64,000 nt of DNA from JAGWBD01 sp965197455 (lineage in GTDB: Bacteria; Chloroflexota; Anaerolineae; Aggregatilineales; Phototrophicaceae). Positions 36,957-44,817 of the stretch are shown piece after piece. Within the stretch, counting starts at the first letter, position 1, and every line of letters begins with the position of its first letter. The notes below the pieces were generated by a model. That model ran no database searches, was not told the DNA's origin, and saw only the letters and a program-made list of their open reading frames with translations. Where the stretch lies: NCBI GenBank assembly GCA_965197455.1, contig OZ240208.1, forward strand, positions 2,046,001 through 2,110,000, in the 5' to 3' direction. The translations under genes were made by a program, and so were the position numbers.

Positions 36957-38558
36957 TCAGCGGCCCTCGAATTGCTTCAGTTCCGGCCACACGCTGCGCA
37001 TCTGCCAGGCGTTGAGCGAGCGCAAGTGCGCCGCGCCGCCGCGCGCAAAGAGCGTCACGCCCGCGCTGTCCGCGCGCGATGGATAGACGCGCAGGGTCAG
37101 GCACTGTTTGTCGTTGGCGAAGACCTCGATGATGCTGCGGTCGATGAAGATGCGTAAATGCAGCGCCTCATCCGCCGCCAGCTCCAGCGGCCCCTGCTCC
37201 GGTGGCCGGCCGTGTACGTCGCTCCCCAGCGAGGACTGCGAGGTATCGATCTGCAGCCAGCCGGGGTTGGCGCGGCGGTCCTGCAGTGGTGCATAGAAGG
37301 AGATGCGCGTCTGCTCCGCGCCGTCCGGCGAGCGCAGCACGCTGAAGCCGACCTCGCGCGCCTCCCCCGGCTCGATGACCGCCTCGATCTCGATCGCCTG
37401 GCCACTGATATTCTCCAGCACTTGCTCGCTGTTGGCCGGGATCTCCTGCGCCGCCACCTGCACTTCATCGAAGCGCTGGCCCTCCAGTTCGGGCACCGGC
37501 GCCATGCGCAGCGTGTTGTCATCCGCCAGCCAGTAGTGCCGCGGTAGCGACATGATGTCGTTCCAGCCGCGCCGGTCTCGGCCCTCCTTGACGTTGAAGA
37601 TGCCCAGATAACGGCCCGACGCGTCGATGGTGGCCGAGGGCGCGTGCAGGCTGCCGATTCTTATGGGACCGTAATTCATGCGCCCGTGCGTCTCCGGCGT
37701 GAAGCGGTGCGTCTGCCGGTCATAGGTACCGATGTAGTAGCGACCGGCGCGCTTGTGGCTGAAGAGCAGCAACATGTGTTTGTCGTCGCTGATCGGCCAG
37801 AAGTTGGGCACCGCCATGTCCTCGCCCGGCTCGGCCAGCTGGTCGTCGGTCACCAGCGGCCCGAGGTAAGTCCACTCGCCCAGGTCCTGCGAGTGAAAGA
37901 GGTGGTCCACGCCCAGGGCGTTGACGATGCGCGTGCCGCCAAAATCGCCGTCCATGAAGGTGCCCGAGACGGCATAGTAGCCGTCTTCTTCCACCCAGAT
38001 GCAGGGATCGAAGATGCGATATTTGCCGTTTCCGCCCACCACGTCAACGCGACCACCGCCAGGCCGTTCGCGCAGTTCGCCGGGGATGACCGGGTTGTCG
38101 GGGTGCATTTTCCAGTTGAGCAGCAGCGGGTCGCTGGCTGTGGCGATGCCGTTGCCGGCGTAGGTGCCATGATACATGGCGATCACGCGATCGTCCTCGA
38201 CCAGGGTCTGGCCGCTGTAACAGTCGCGCTCCACGTCCGGGTGCAGCGCGATCGGCAAATCGCGCCAGTTGACCAGATCGTCACTGACCGCGTGGCCCCA
38301 GCAAACGGGTTCACGCTCCCCGGGTTCGACGCTGCCATGCGGCACGAACTGGTAGAAGAGATGGTAGCGCCCCTGCCACTGACAGAGGCCGTTGGGGTCG
38401 TTCATCAGGTTGCAGGGCGGCGAGAGGTGATAGAGCGGACGCGCCGGATCAGCGGCCAGGCGCTCGCGCCCGGCGACGTAGCCCTGTAGCTCCCCGTCGC
38501 TCTCCAGGGCCTTGAGTTGCGCTTCCAGCGAATCCGGGAACTGTCGTGGGCCGGCCAT
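36957..38558 (-). CDS. GH32-like glycoside hydrolase, copy 3 of tandem array
   Basis: This 533-residue copy belongs with copies 4 and 5 in a closer subgroup, sharing KALESDGE, CWGHAVSDDLVNWRDL and DPLLLNW followed by HPDNPVIPGELRERPG. Motifs: LMNDPNGLCQWQG, YRIFDPCIWVEEDG (Val where others have Lys) and EDMAVPNFWPISDDK. The residue before the nucleophile loop is Leu with CN upstream (PPCNLMNDPNG) rather than FHFM or LHFM, again a pocket-edge change. Confidence 0.9.
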   Translation of the reverse strand: MAGPRQFPDSLEAQLKALESDGELQGYVAGRERLAADPARPLYHLSPPCNLMNDPNGLCQWQGRYHLFYQFVPHGSVEPGEREPVCWGHAVSDDLVNWRDLPIALHPDVERDCYSGQTLVEDDRVIAMYHGTYAGNGIATASDPLLLNWKMHPDNPVIPGELRERPGGGRVDVVGGNGKYRIFDPCIWVEEDGYYAVSGTFMDGDFGGTRIVNALGVDHLFHSQDLGEWTYLGPLVTDDQLAEPGEDMAVPNFWPISDDKHMLLLFSHKRAGRYYIGTYDRQTHRFTPETHGRMNYGPIRIGSLHAPSATIDASGRYLGIFNVKEGRDRRGWNDIMSLPRHYWLADDNTLRMAPVPELEGQRFDEVQVAAQEIPANSEQVLENISGQAIEIEAVIEPGEAREVGFSVLRSPDGAEQTRISFYAPLQDRRANPGWLQIDTSQSSLGSDVHGRPPEQGPLELAADEALHLRIFIDRSIIEVFANDKQCLTLRVYPSRADSAGVTLFARGGAAHLRSLNAWQMRSVWPELKQFEGR

Positions 38559-38623
38559 CAGGCTAATCCTCTCTTTGAGTCAATAACAAATGTGGCAAGG
38601 ACCTGCTTCAGCCCGTCGCCGCG
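38559..38623. repeat. Duplicated spacer between GH32 copies 3 and 4
   Basis: This 65-bp spacer, with CTCTCTTTGAGTCAATAACA and TGGCAAGGACCTGCTTCAGC, is repeated at 40226-40291 essentially unchanged. It marks the newest duplication of the 1.67-kb GH32 unit. The ribosome-binding site of copy 3 lies within it. Confidence 0.8.
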
Positions 38624-40225
38624 TCAGCGACCCTCGAACTGCTCCAGCTCCGGCCAGACGCTGCGCATCTGCCAGGCGCTGAGCGAGCGCAGTTGCGCCG
38701 CGCCGCCGCGCGCAAAGAGCGTCACGCCCGCGCTGTCCGCGCGTGAGGGGTAGGCGCGCAGGGTCAGGCACTGTTTGTCGTTGGCGAAGACCTCGATGAT
38801 GCTGCGGTCGATGAAGATGCGCAAATGCAGCGCCTCGTCCGGCGCCAGCGCCAGCGGCCCCTGCTCCGGCGGGCGGCCGTGGATGTCGCCGCCCAGCGAG
38901 GTCTGCGAAGTGTCGATCTGCAGCCAGCCGGGGTTGGCGCGACGGCCCTGCAGTGGCGCGTAGAAGGAGATGCGCGTCTGTTCCGCGCCGTCCGGCGAGC
39001 GCAGCACCGTGAAGCCGACCTCGCGCGCCTCCCCCGGCTCGATGACGGCCTCGATCTCGATGGCCGTGCCGCTGACGTTCTCCAGCAGTTCCTCGCTGTT
39101 GGCCGCGATCTCCTGCGCCCCGACCTGCGCTTCGTCGAAGCGCTGGCCCTCCAGCTCCGGCACCGGCTTCATACGTAGCGTGTCGTCTTCCGCCAGCCAG
39201 TAATGTCGCGGCAGCGACATGATGTTGGTCCAGCCACGCCAGTCGCAGCCTTCCTTGATGTTGAAGATGCCCAGATAACGGCCCGACGCGTCGATGGTGG
39301 CCGAGGGCGCGTGCAGGCTGCCGATTCTTATGGGACCGTAGTTCATGCGCCCGTGCGTCTCGGGCGTGAAGCGGTGCGTCTCCTGATCATAGGTACCGAT
39401 GTAGTAGCGGCCGGCGCGTTTGTGGCTGAAGAGCAGCAGCATGTGCTTGTCGTCGCTGATCGGCCAGAAGTTGGGCACCGCCATGTCCTCGCCCGGCTCG
39501 GCCAGTTGATCGTCGGTCACCAGCGGCCCCAGGTAGGTCCAGTTGCCCAGGTCCTGCGAATGAAAGAGATGGTCCACGCCCAGGGCGTTGACGATGCGCG
39601 TGCCGCCGAAATCGCCGTCCATGTAGGTGCCCGAGACGGCATAGTAGCCGTCTTCTTCCTTCCAGATGCAGGGATCGAAGATTCGATATTTGCCGTTTCC
39701 GCCAACCACTTCGACGCGACCATCACCAGGTCGTTCGCGCAATTCGCCGGGGATGACCGGGTTGTCGGGGTGCTTTTGCCAGTTGAGCAGCAGCGGGTCG
39801 GAGGCCGTGGCGATGCCGTTGCCGGCGCGCGTGCCGTGGTAGATGGCGATGACGCGATCGTCCTCGACCAGGGTCTGGCCGCTGAAGCAGTCGCGCTCCA
39901 CGTCCGGGTGCAGCGCGATCGGCAGGTCGCGCCAGTTGACCAGGTCGTCGCTGACCGCGTGGCCCCAGCAAACGCCCATGCGCTGGCCAGGCTCGAGACT
40001 GCCCTCAGGTACGTACTGGAAGAAAAGATGGTAGCGCCCCTGCCATTCGCAGAGGCCATTGGGGTCGTTCATGAAGTGGAAAGGCGGCGAGAAGTGATAG
40101 AGCGGGCGCGCCGGGTCGGCGGCCAGGCGCTCGCGCCCGGCGATGTAGCCCAGCACCTCCCCGTCGCTCTCCAGGGCCTTGAGTTGCGCTTCCAGCGTAT
40201 CCGGGAACTGTCGCGGGCCGGTCAT
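38624..40225 (-). CDS. GH32-like glycoside hydrolase, copy 4 of tandem array
   Basis: This 533-residue copy is nearly a twin of copies 3 and 5: LKALESDGEVLGYIAGRERL, FHFMNDPNGLCEWQG, YRIFDPCIWKEEDG, PGEDMAVPNFWPISDDKHM and the C-terminal IEVFANDKQCLTLRAYPSR. The variable loop after the nucleophile reads EGSLEPGQRMGVCWGH. Both flanking spacers are the duplicated 65-bp sequence. It shares the INIKEG and GTAIEIEAVIEPG variants with copy 5. Confidence 0.9.
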   Translation of the reverse strand: MTGPRQFPDTLEAQLKALESDGEVLGYIAGRERLAADPARPLYHFSPPFHFMNDPNGLCEWQGRYHLFFQYVPEGSLEPGQRMGVCWGHAVSDDLVNWRDLPIALHPDVERDCFSGQTLVEDDRVIAIYHGTRAGNGIATASDPLLLNWQKHPDNPVIPGELRERPGDGRVEVVGGNGKYRIFDPCIWKEEDGYYAVSGTYMDGDFGGTRIVNALGVDHLFHSQDLGNWTYLGPLVTDDQLAEPGEDMAVPNFWPISDDKHMLLLFSHKRAGRYYIGTYDQETHRFTPETHGRMNYGPIRIGSLHAPSATIDASGRYLGIFNIKEGCDWRGWTNIMSLPRHYWLAEDDTLRMKPVPELEGQRFDEAQVGAQEIAANSEELLENVSGTAIEIEAVIEPGEAREVGFTVLRSPDGAEQTRISFYAPLQGRRANPGWLQIDTSQTSLGGDIHGRPPEQGPLALAPDEALHLRIFIDRSIIEVFANDKQCLTLRAYPSRADSAGVTLFARGGAAQLRSLSAWQMRSVWPELEQFEGR

Positions 40226-40291
40226 CAGGCTAATCCTCTCTTTGAGTCAATAACAAATGTGGCAAGGACCTGCTTCAGCCCGTCGCCGCGT
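40226..40291. repeat. Duplicated spacer between GH32 copies 4 and 5
   Basis: This is the second copy of the spacer at 38559-38623, differing only at its edges near the stop and start codons. Confidence 0.8.
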
Positions 40292-41896
40292 TCAGCGTCC
40301 CTCGAACTGCTTCAACTCCGGCCAGACGCTGCGCATCTGCCAGGCGCTGAGCGAGCGCAGCTGCGCCGCGCCGCCGCGCGCAAAGAGCGTCACGCCCGCG
40401 CTGTCCGCGCGTGAGGGATACACGCGCAGGGTCAGGCACTGTTTGTCGTTGGCGAAGACCTCGATGATGCTGCGGTCGATGAAGATACGCAAATGCAGCG
40501 CCTCGTCCGCCGCCAGCTCCAGCGGCCCCTGCTCCGGCGGGCGGCCGTGGACGTCGCCCGCCAGCGAGGATTGCGAGGTATCGATCTGCAGCCAGCCGGG
40601 GTTGGCGCGACGGCCCTGCAGCGCCGTGAAGAAGGAGATGCGCGTCTGCTCCGCGCCGTCCGGCGAGCGCAGAACCGTGAAGCCGACCTCGCGCGCCTCG
40701 CCCGGCTCGATGACGGCCTCGATTTCGATGGCCGTGCCGCTGACGTTCTCCAGCAGTTCCTCGCTGTTGGCCGCAATCTCCTGCGCCCCGACCTGCGCTT
40801 CGTCGAAGCGCTGGCCCTCCAGCTCCGGCACCGGCGCCATGCGCAGCGTGTTGTCTTCCGCCAGCCAGTAATGTCGCGGCAGCGACATGATGTCGTTCCA
40901 GCCACGGAAATCACGGCCCTCCTTGATGTTGAAAATGCCGAGGTAGCGGCCCGAGGCGTCGACGGTGGCCGAGGGCGCGTGCAGGCTGCCGACCGTCCAC
41001 GGGCCGTAGTTCATGCGGCCATGCGTCTCGGGCGTGAAGCGATGCGTCGTCTGGTCGTAAGTGCCGATGTAGTAGCGGCCGGCGCGCTTGTGGCTGAAGA
41101 GCAACAACATGTGTTTGTCGTCGCTGATGGGCCAGAAATTGGGCACGGCCATGTCCTCGCCCGGCTCGGCCAGTTGATCGTCCGTCACCAGCGGGCCGAG
41201 ATAGGTCCAGCTGCCCAGGTCCTTCGAATGAAAGAGATGGTCCACGCCCAGGGCGTTGACGCTGCGCGTGCCACCGAAGGGGCCGTCCATGTAGGTGCCG
41301 GAGATGGAATAGTAGCCGTCGTCTTCCTTCCAGATGCAGGGATCGAAGACGCGGTATTTGCCGTTTTCGGCGACCACCTCGTCACCGCCACCGCCACCAA
41401 GCCCCTGCGGATCGCCGGGGATGACCGGGTTGTCGGGGTGCTTCTGCCAGTTGATCAGCAGCGGGTCGCTGGCCGTGGCGATGCCGTTGCCGGCGCGCGT
41501 GCCGTGGTAGATGGCGATCACGCGATCGTCCTCGACCAGGGTCTGGCCGCTGTAGCAGTCGCGCTCCACGTCCGGGTGCAGCGCGATCGGCAGGTCGCGC
41601 CAGTTGACGAGGTCGTCGCTGACCGCGTGGCCCCAGCATACGCCCTGCTTGCGATCCGCGGTCAGCAACTCGCCGCCGGGCAGATACTGGAAGAAGAGAT
41701 GGAAGCGCCCCTGCCACTCGCAGAGACCGTTGGGGTCGTTCATGAAGTGGAGAGGCGGCGAGAAATGATAGAGCGGACGCGCCGGGTCGTCGGCCAGGCG
41801 CTCGCGCCCGGCGATGTAGCCCAGCACCTCCCCGTCGCTCTCCATGGCCTTGAGTTGCGCTTCCAGCGTATCCGGGAACTGTCTGGGGCCGGCCAT
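40292..41896 (-). CDS. GH32-like glycoside hydrolase, copy 5 of tandem array (promoter-proximal)
   Basis: This 534-residue protein is the first GH32 of the run in transcription order. I chose the ATG at 41896 (MAGPRQFPD, aligned with copy 3) over a TTG two codons earlier; AGAGAGGA lies upstream. Motifs: LHFMNDPNGLCEWQG, YRVFDPCIWKEDDG and EDMAVPNFWPISDDK. The loop after the nucleophile (PGGELLTADRKQGVCWGH) and the GDPQGLGGGGGDEVV insertion are its own. Product presumably hydrolyses imported oligosaccharide in the cytoplasm. Confidence 0.9.
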   Translation of the reverse strand: MAGPRQFPDTLEAQLKAMESDGEVLGYIAGRERLADDPARPLYHFSPPLHFMNDPNGLCEWQGRFHLFFQYLPGGELLTADRKQGVCWGHAVSDDLVNWRDLPIALHPDVERDCYSGQTLVEDDRVIAIYHGTRAGNGIATASDPLLINWQKHPDNPVIPGDPQGLGGGGGDEVVAENGKYRVFDPCIWKEDDGYYSISGTYMDGPFGGTRSVNALGVDHLFHSKDLGSWTYLGPLVTDDQLAEPGEDMAVPNFWPISDDKHMLLLFSHKRAGRYYIGTYDQTTHRFTPETHGRMNYGPWTVGSLHAPSATVDASGRYLGIFNIKEGRDFRGWNDIMSLPRHYWLAEDNTLRMAPVPELEGQRFDEAQVGAQEIAANSEELLENVSGTAIEIEAVIEPGEAREVGFTVLRSPDGAEQTRISFFTALQGRRANPGWLQIDTSQSSLAGDVHGRPPEQGPLELAADEALHLRIFIDRSIIEVFANDKQCLTLRVYPSRADSAGVTLFARGGAAQLRSLSAWQMRSVWPELKQFEGR

Positions 41897-42048
41897 CAAC
41901 AAAATCCTCTCTTTGTGCTCAAAATAATGGAGCCGCTACGCATTCTACCCAATCCACCTGCGGCTTGCCGCGCAATTGCCTGGCAAGAGTGAGAGCACCT
42001 CACCCCTCAACCAGGCTGCGACCTGTCCGCTTCGACCCGGCGCTGACA
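41897..42048. other. Spacer upstream of the GH32 array
   Basis: Apart from the leader of GH32 copy 5 (GAGAGGATT before the start), this holds a short CACCTCACCCCTCAACC stretch at 41996-42012 that resembles the end of the palindromic repeat. TAGAAT on the minus strand near 41944 could be a -10, without a clear -35. I see no gene. Confidence 0.4.
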
Positions 42049-42199
42049 GGCCCTCACCTTAAACCCCTTGTCCCGTGTTCCCATTTGCGATGGGAGCCCT
42101 TCGAGGGGCAAGGCGCTCAAAATCTACGGGGGTTTAAAGCCCCTCTCCCTGAGAAGGGCTCCCACTGAAGGTGGGACAAGGGGGTTGGGGGGTGAGGGC
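42049..42199. repeat. Palindromic intergenic element (family member 4, complete)
   Basis: This element of about 150 bp has inverted termini. The left is CCCTCACCTTAAACCCC then TTGTCCC, and the right GGGACAAGGGGG then GGGGGGTGAGGG, complementary over about 24 bp with gaps. Internal inverted segments include CCCATTTGCGATGGGAGCCC and GGGCTCCCACTGAAGGTGGG. It encodes nothing. This is a MITE-like or REP-like repeat sitting just after the propeller gene. Confidence 0.7.
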
Positions 42200-43081
42200 T
42201 TACTCCAGCTCCAGCGTCAGCACCTCGCCGCCGGAGAGCGCCATATACAGCTGCGCGCCCTGCGCCAGCAGCGCCAGACCGGTCTGACCGGGGAACTCAC
42301 GCAGCGTCTGCCACGATGCGCCCGCGTCGCGCGAAAGCAGCAGGTGTTCGTCCAGCACCAGCGCCAGGCCCTGGCCAACGCTGGCCATGGCGTTCACGGA
42401 ATACCCATCCACGGGCAGCGCCACGCTCTGCCAGGTTGCGCCGCCGTCGCGCGTCACCTGCAGGCCCTGCTCCTCGGTGCCGGCGTAGAGCGTCTGGTCG
42501 GCCTCGAAGTCGGGCGACAACTGTAAACTGATGACCGGCGCCAGGTCCATCGGGAAGGACAGCGCGCGCCAGGCGCGGCCGCCGTTGCGGCTGCGGAAGA
42601 TGCCGCTCTCCGTGCCGGCGAAGGCCAGCTCCGGCGTGGCCCAGGCGAGGGCGTTGACGTTGAGGTCGATGAGGCCGAAGTTCCACGCGCGCCACGAAAC
42701 GCCGCGGTCGGTGGAGGCGAAGATGCCGTCCTCCGCGCTGGCGGCCAGCAGCGCACCGTCTTCCTCGTAAGCCGGGGAGATCGCCAGGGCCACCACCAGG
42801 GGCGGCGGATTGCTCAGCGCGGCGGTGAACCAGGCCCCGCCGCCATCGCTGGAACGCAGAATACCGCCGTTGATGCCGGCGAAGATGTCGCGGCCCTGCG
42901 CGACCAGGGAAGTGGATGCGATCGAGCCCTCCTCACCCAGCTCCGGGCAGGCGAATTCCCAGCTGTTGCCGCCGTCCTGCGAGCGATAAAGGCCGCCCTG
43001 GCGCCCGGCGAAGAGGCTGCCGTCGCTGGCGGCCAGCGCAAAGGTCGTATGTTGTTCCAGGGTGGCTTCCGGCACGTCCAT
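42200..43081 (-). CDS. Asp-box (BNR/Ycf48-like) beta-propeller protein
   Basis: This 293-residue protein has six Asp-box repeats, S/R-x-D/N-x-G-x-x-W: RSQDGGNSW, RSSDGGGAW, ASTDRGVSW, RSRNGGRAW, VTRDGGATW and LSRDAGASW. This suggests a six-bladed propeller of the sialidase/photosystem-assembly (Ycf48) type. It has no signal peptide, no TM segment and no sialidase catalytic triad that I can see, so a binding or scaffold role is likelier than catalysis. Its ATG overlaps the chaperonin stop by 4 nt (ATGA), so the two products are translationally coupled. Confidence 0.82.
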   Translation of the reverse strand: MDVPEATLEQHTTFALAASDGSLFAGRQGGLYRSQDGGNSWEFACPELGEEGSIASTSLVAQGRDIFAGINGGILRSSDGGGAWFTAALSNPPPLVVALAISPAYEEDGALLAASAEDGIFASTDRGVSWRAWNFGLIDLNVNALAWATPELAFAGTESGIFRSRNGGRAWRALSFPMDLAPVISLQLSPDFEADQTLYAGTEEQGLQVTRDGGATWQSVALPVDGYSVNAMASVGQGLALVLDEHLLLSRDAGASWQTLREFPGQTGLALLAQGAQLYMALSGGEVLTLELE

Positions 43082-44760
43082 CAAGTCGGCACTCCGATCA
43101 TTTCTGGCTCGCGGTGATGCACCAGCACGTCGATCGTCAGCGCCAGCGCGGCGGTGGCGACGGCGTTGCGCGCGGAAAGTTTGACCACGGTCGCGCAGTC
43201 GAGGATGCCAGCGGCCTTCAGGTCCACCAGCTCGCCGGCCAGCACGTCAAAGCCCGAGCCGGGCGGGGCGAAGGACAGTTTGGCCATTACCTCGCTGGCG
43301 TCATGGCCCGCGTTCTCGTAGATCACGCGCGTCGGCATCTGCAGGGCATCCAGCAGGATGCCGATGGCCGCGCGCTCGTCCGCCTCTGTCGCCGCGGCCA
43401 GGCGTTCCTGCAGCATGGGGCGCGCGTTCATCAACGCCAGACCGCAGCCCGGCAACACACCCTCGCGCAGCGCCATGCGCACTGAAGTGGCCGCGCGTTC
43501 CGCCATGTTCTTGCGTATCTCAATCTCCGGCTCGGTGGAGCCACCGACATAGAGTGTGGCCGAGCCACCCATCAACTTGCCGATGCGCGCCTCCAGCTGC
43601 TCACGCTCCTCACTGTCTTTCTCGACGCGGAAGCGTTCTTCCAGACGCAGCAAATGGGTGCGCAACTGTCGTGGATTGCCGCGCGGGCCGTGCAGGCCGA
43701 ACTGGTGCGCCGTGGCCCACAGGCGCCGCGTGCGTCCGAAGTGCGCCGGCGTCACCGAGGGCAGAGTATCGCCCATCACCTTGAGCAGGGGCGTCGCGCC
43801 GGTGAGCACCGCCAGGTCCTCGATGGCGGCGTTGCGGAGATCGGGGTTGGGGTCGGGAATCTTGATGGCCAGCGCCTGGAACTTGCCCTGCCGGTTGGCC
43901 GCATGCACCAGCGACAGGGCCGCCTCGTTCAGGCGCCGGGCGAAGATCACCAGCGACTTGAGCTTCGCGTCCACGGCGCATTCGATCACCGGAAAGAGCT
44001 CGCGCGGGTCCTCGATAGTGAAATCACAGATGAAGACGTTCGTATCCAGCAACTCGACGCGCTTGACCACCTGGTCATTCATCAGTACGCGCGAGAAGAG
44101 GCCGCTGTTGAAGTAGATGCCCTCAACGTATTCGCGGCGCAGTCCGCGCGTATTGTCCTTGCGGATGTCCAGCTGGCCATATTCACCGATAACATCGAAA
44201 ATCTCGCCCATCAACCCGGCCATGGGCGGGTCGTGCGACAGCGACTCAGCGATGCGCGCGTAGTCCTCGACGCTGTCGATGGCGAAGGTCTGACTGTCCA
44301 GTTCGGCCAGCACCAGCGGCAACAGCTTTTCCAGGTGATGGCGCAGGCGCATGCCGTTGCCGCCCGCGGCGATGTAGCGCAGGCCGGCGTTGTAAATGGC
44401 CTCGAAGAGCACCGTGGCCGTGGCCGTGCCGTCGCCAATATCGTCATGCTGGCGGCAGACCATCGCGCGCAGCAGCATGGCGCCCATGTCCGCGCTGCTG
44501 TTCTCCAGCTCAATGATGCGCCGCGCGATCACGCCGCCGCTGTCCAGCAGCTCCGGCCGGCCCTTTTCCTTCATGATGTAGTCGATGGCGACCGTGCCGG
44601 AAGAGGGCCCCAGGGTGGGGCGAATGGCGCCGGCCAACTGGCTGATGCCGTCGCGCAAGGCGTTGCTCGTTCCCGGTTGAAAAATTACGCGCGGCGTGCC
44701 CTTGCCTTTCAGGCCCTCGCCTTTCTTGCCCTGCATGATTCTGAGTGCGTCGTTTGCCAA
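43081..44760 (-). CDS. Divergent GroEL/Hsp60-like chaperonin
   Basis: This 559-residue protein aligns end to end with GroEL but is strongly diverged. IRPTLGPSSGTVAIDY is the N-terminal ATP loop, LLDSGGVIARRIIELEN keeps the Asp-Gly-like site, and GDGTATATVLFEAI is nearly canonical. REGVLPGCGLALMNARP corresponds to EEGVVPGGGVAL, and AGILDCATVVKLSARNAVATAA to the C-terminal nucleotide region. The position of GroEL Asp398, the catalytic base, appears to be Arg (AERAATSVRMALREG). No GGM tail, and no groES here. The start is TTG at 44760, with GGAG 6 nt upstream. It probably folds special clients or has lost ATPase cycling. Confidence 0.85.
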   Translation of the reverse strand: MANDALRIMQGKKGEGLKGKGTPRVIFQPGTSNALRDGISQLAGAIRPTLGPSSGTVAIDYIMKEKGRPELLDSGGVIARRIIELENSSADMGAMLLRAMVCRQHDDIGDGTATATVLFEAIYNAGLRYIAAGGNGMRLRHHLEKLLPLVLAELDSQTFAIDSVEDYARIAESLSHDPPMAGLMGEIFDVIGEYGQLDIRKDNTRGLRREYVEGIYFNSGLFSRVLMNDQVVKRVELLDTNVFICDFTIEDPRELFPVIECAVDAKLKSLVIFARRLNEAALSLVHAANRQGKFQALAIKIPDPNPDLRNAAIEDLAVLTGATPLLKVMGDTLPSVTPAHFGRTRRLWATAHQFGLHGPRGNPRQLRTHLLRLEERFRVEKDSEEREQLEARIGKLMGGSATLYVGGSTEPEIEIRKNMAERAATSVRMALREGVLPGCGLALMNARPMLQERLAAATEADERAAIGILLDALQMPTRVIYENAGHDASEVMAKLSFAPPGSGFDVLAGELVDLKAAGILDCATVVKLSARNAVATAALALTIDVLVHHREPEMIGVPT

Positions 44761-44817
44761 GATCTACTCCCAGGTTATCGCCGTAATTAATTCACCAGTC
44801 TGCCAGGCAGTTCCCCG

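Noticed and set aside
36928..37104. N-terminal extension of GH32 copy 2 (and similar for other genes)
   Set aside because: The extension is the shadow of the neighbouring copy; all copies align from the M-x-x-ARPF/GPRQF start.
33689..41896. Direct repeats of 1.67 kb considered as a possible CRISPR or satellite array
   Set aside because: The repeat units are complete protein genes with diverged loops.
42049..42199. Insertion sequence or transposase remnant
   Set aside because: The element has no coding potential and is only about 150 bp, so it is called a palindromic repeat.
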